Assembly: GCF_000015045.1 (NCBI RefSeq)
Contig: NC_008609.1
Coordinates: forward strand, 2,737,501 to 2,801,500
Source: Pelobacter propionicus DSM 2379
GTDB lineage: Bacteria; Desulfobacterota; Desulfuromonadia; Geobacterales; Pseudopelobacteraceae
Length of the DNA: 64,000 nucleotides
Direction: 5' to 3'
Shown here: positions 63,616 through 64,000 of the stretch, in pieces
How the letters are laid out: each line of letters starts with the position of its first letter
Position numbering within the stretch: the stretch's first letter is position 1
The notes under the pieces: generated by a model
Told to the model about the DNA's origin: nothing
The model's database searches: none
What the model saw: the letters and a program-made list of their open reading frames with translations, nothing else
Program-made: the position numbers and the translations under genes

Positions 63616-63874
63616 TTAGCGTACTACAGCTAACAACCCATCAGCCCAAGCTTGCACCTCCGTACGCAGCCACCCTACCCGACCAGCAGCCAACTGCCTC
63701 CGAGCTGGAAACTGCCCCGCCTTCTCCATGTTGTAGATCGTCGTGTAACACAGCCCTGTTGCCCGAACCACATCCTGCCGTTTCATTATCATGCTGTCTC
63801 CCTCACTCACCCGAATGCGTATCGACGTTCATCAGCATTCACGGCGGCACAAATTTGTTCATCTATAAGTGGTC
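63383..63874 (+). repeat. 13-base direct repeat flanking the AlpA-like gene
   Basis: TCTATAAGTGGTC occurs at 63383-63395 and 63862-63874, bracketing the AlpA-like gene. It may be a binding site pair or a recombination scar; two copies of 13 bases in this AT-rich region is suggestive only. Confidence 0.4.
63616..63792 (-). CDS. AlpA-family DNA-binding protein
   Basis: A 58-residue protein with the AlpA/MerR-like helix-turn-helix: MKRQDVVRATGLCYTTIYNM, then EKAGQFPARRQLAAGRVGWL and a Trp-containing C-terminal helix. AlpA proteins regulate excision and integrase genes of prophages and genomic islands. The start at 63792 has GAGGGAG upstream; a GTG at 63810 is possible. No integrase is inside the window, but the island seems to extend to the right. 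Confidence 0.85.
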   Translation of the reverse strand: MIMKRQDVVRATGLCYTTIYNMEKAGQFPARRQLAAGRVGWLRTEVQAWADGLLAVVR

Positions 63875-64000
63875 CCTATTCACCGGCCTACCGGGCTCAC
63901 GAAGGAGACAGAGCCGCGCCTGCACTGACGCGCCCGTGAACGCACCCACAGCCCGTATGAGCGGCCCAGACCAGCAAAGCACACAAAGACCCGTGTCACG
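63811..64000. other. Right-edge non-coding sequence
   Basis: 190 bases upstream of the AlpA-like gene with no supported coding region. GC content rises again near 63890. Any divergent gene would begin outside the window. Confidence 0.4.

Noticed and set aside
63652-63939. A 95-codon plus-strand reading frame at the right edge
   Set aside because: It is antisense to the AlpA-like gene, which has a clear helix-turn-helix and ribosome site.

Overview
The window is a GC-rich chromosomal segment that looks like a Geobacterales bacterium (Geobacter / Pelobacter propionicus type, Desulfuromonadota). Pointers are a pyrR-pyrB-pyrC-carA-carB order, an ilvD-ilvB-ilvH-ilvC-psd-pssA run, PEP-CTERM surface proteins, a GEMM-Ib riboswitch of the type known from Geobacter, and a glycolate oxidase-like GlcD/GlcF pair. 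No tRNA, rRNA or CRISPR array was seen. The species assignment is inference.

Layout. (1) 1-5700, minus strand: the pyrimidine operon, starting at a promoter and PyrR-type attenuator, with a radical SAM gene and a small membrane protein between carA and carB. (2) 5850-14590: a HelD-like helicase, a RelE/Phd-type toxin-antitoxin pair, a methyltransferase with the RNA helicase RhlE, a decayed BrnT/BrnA pair, the helicase Rep and a dGTPase. (3) 15033-17770: glcD-glcF. (4) 18100-19020: the first PEP-CTERM unit. (5) 19046-27921: class II aldolase, elongasome genes rodA-mrdA-mreD-mreC, rfbA, gmhB, DAHP synthase and sppA. (6) 27976-38092: a phosphodiesterase, phospholipid genes pssA and psd, the branched-chain amino acid genes (with two adjacent ilvH copies) and a divergent ThDP enzyme. 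(7) 38270-39005: the second PEP-CTERM unit. (8) 39169-49302: transposase relics, Nudix hydrolase, secreted nuclease, small proteins, an M20 peptidase, sbcD-sbcC and an FRG-domain protein. (9) 49528-52296: a predicted 3',3'-cGAMP riboswitch ahead of a secreted caspase-like cysteine peptidase, a lipoprotein that duplicates the peptidase's N-terminal domain, and an L,D-transpeptidase. (10) 52428-57206, minus strand: a candidate RiPP cassette made of a B12-binding radical SAM enzyme with a PqqD-like tail, a 41-residue precursor ending in CHAPA repeats, an M19 dipeptidase and an HD-CBS protein. (11) 57441-58402: the third PEP-CTERM unit. (12) 58488-64000: a lower-GC mobile region with an intact IS1182-family element, a SEC-C protein, a serine recombinase, about 1 kb of AT-rich non-coding DNA and an AlpA-like regulator.

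Three observations stand out. First, all three PEP-CTERM genes have a sigma-54 box and, 60-62 bp upstream of it, the same motif TGTCGRY-N4-TTTACR. This looks like the binding site of one enhancer-binding protein. Second, the CHAPA-repeat peptide gene next to a radical SAM enzyme looks like a ribosomal peptide pathway; a terminator hairpin directly after it could keep precursor levels high. Third, the cGAMP-type riboswitch controls a caspase-like peptidase paired with a stand-alone copy of its own N-terminal domain, a plausible protease-inhibitor pair at the cell envelope.
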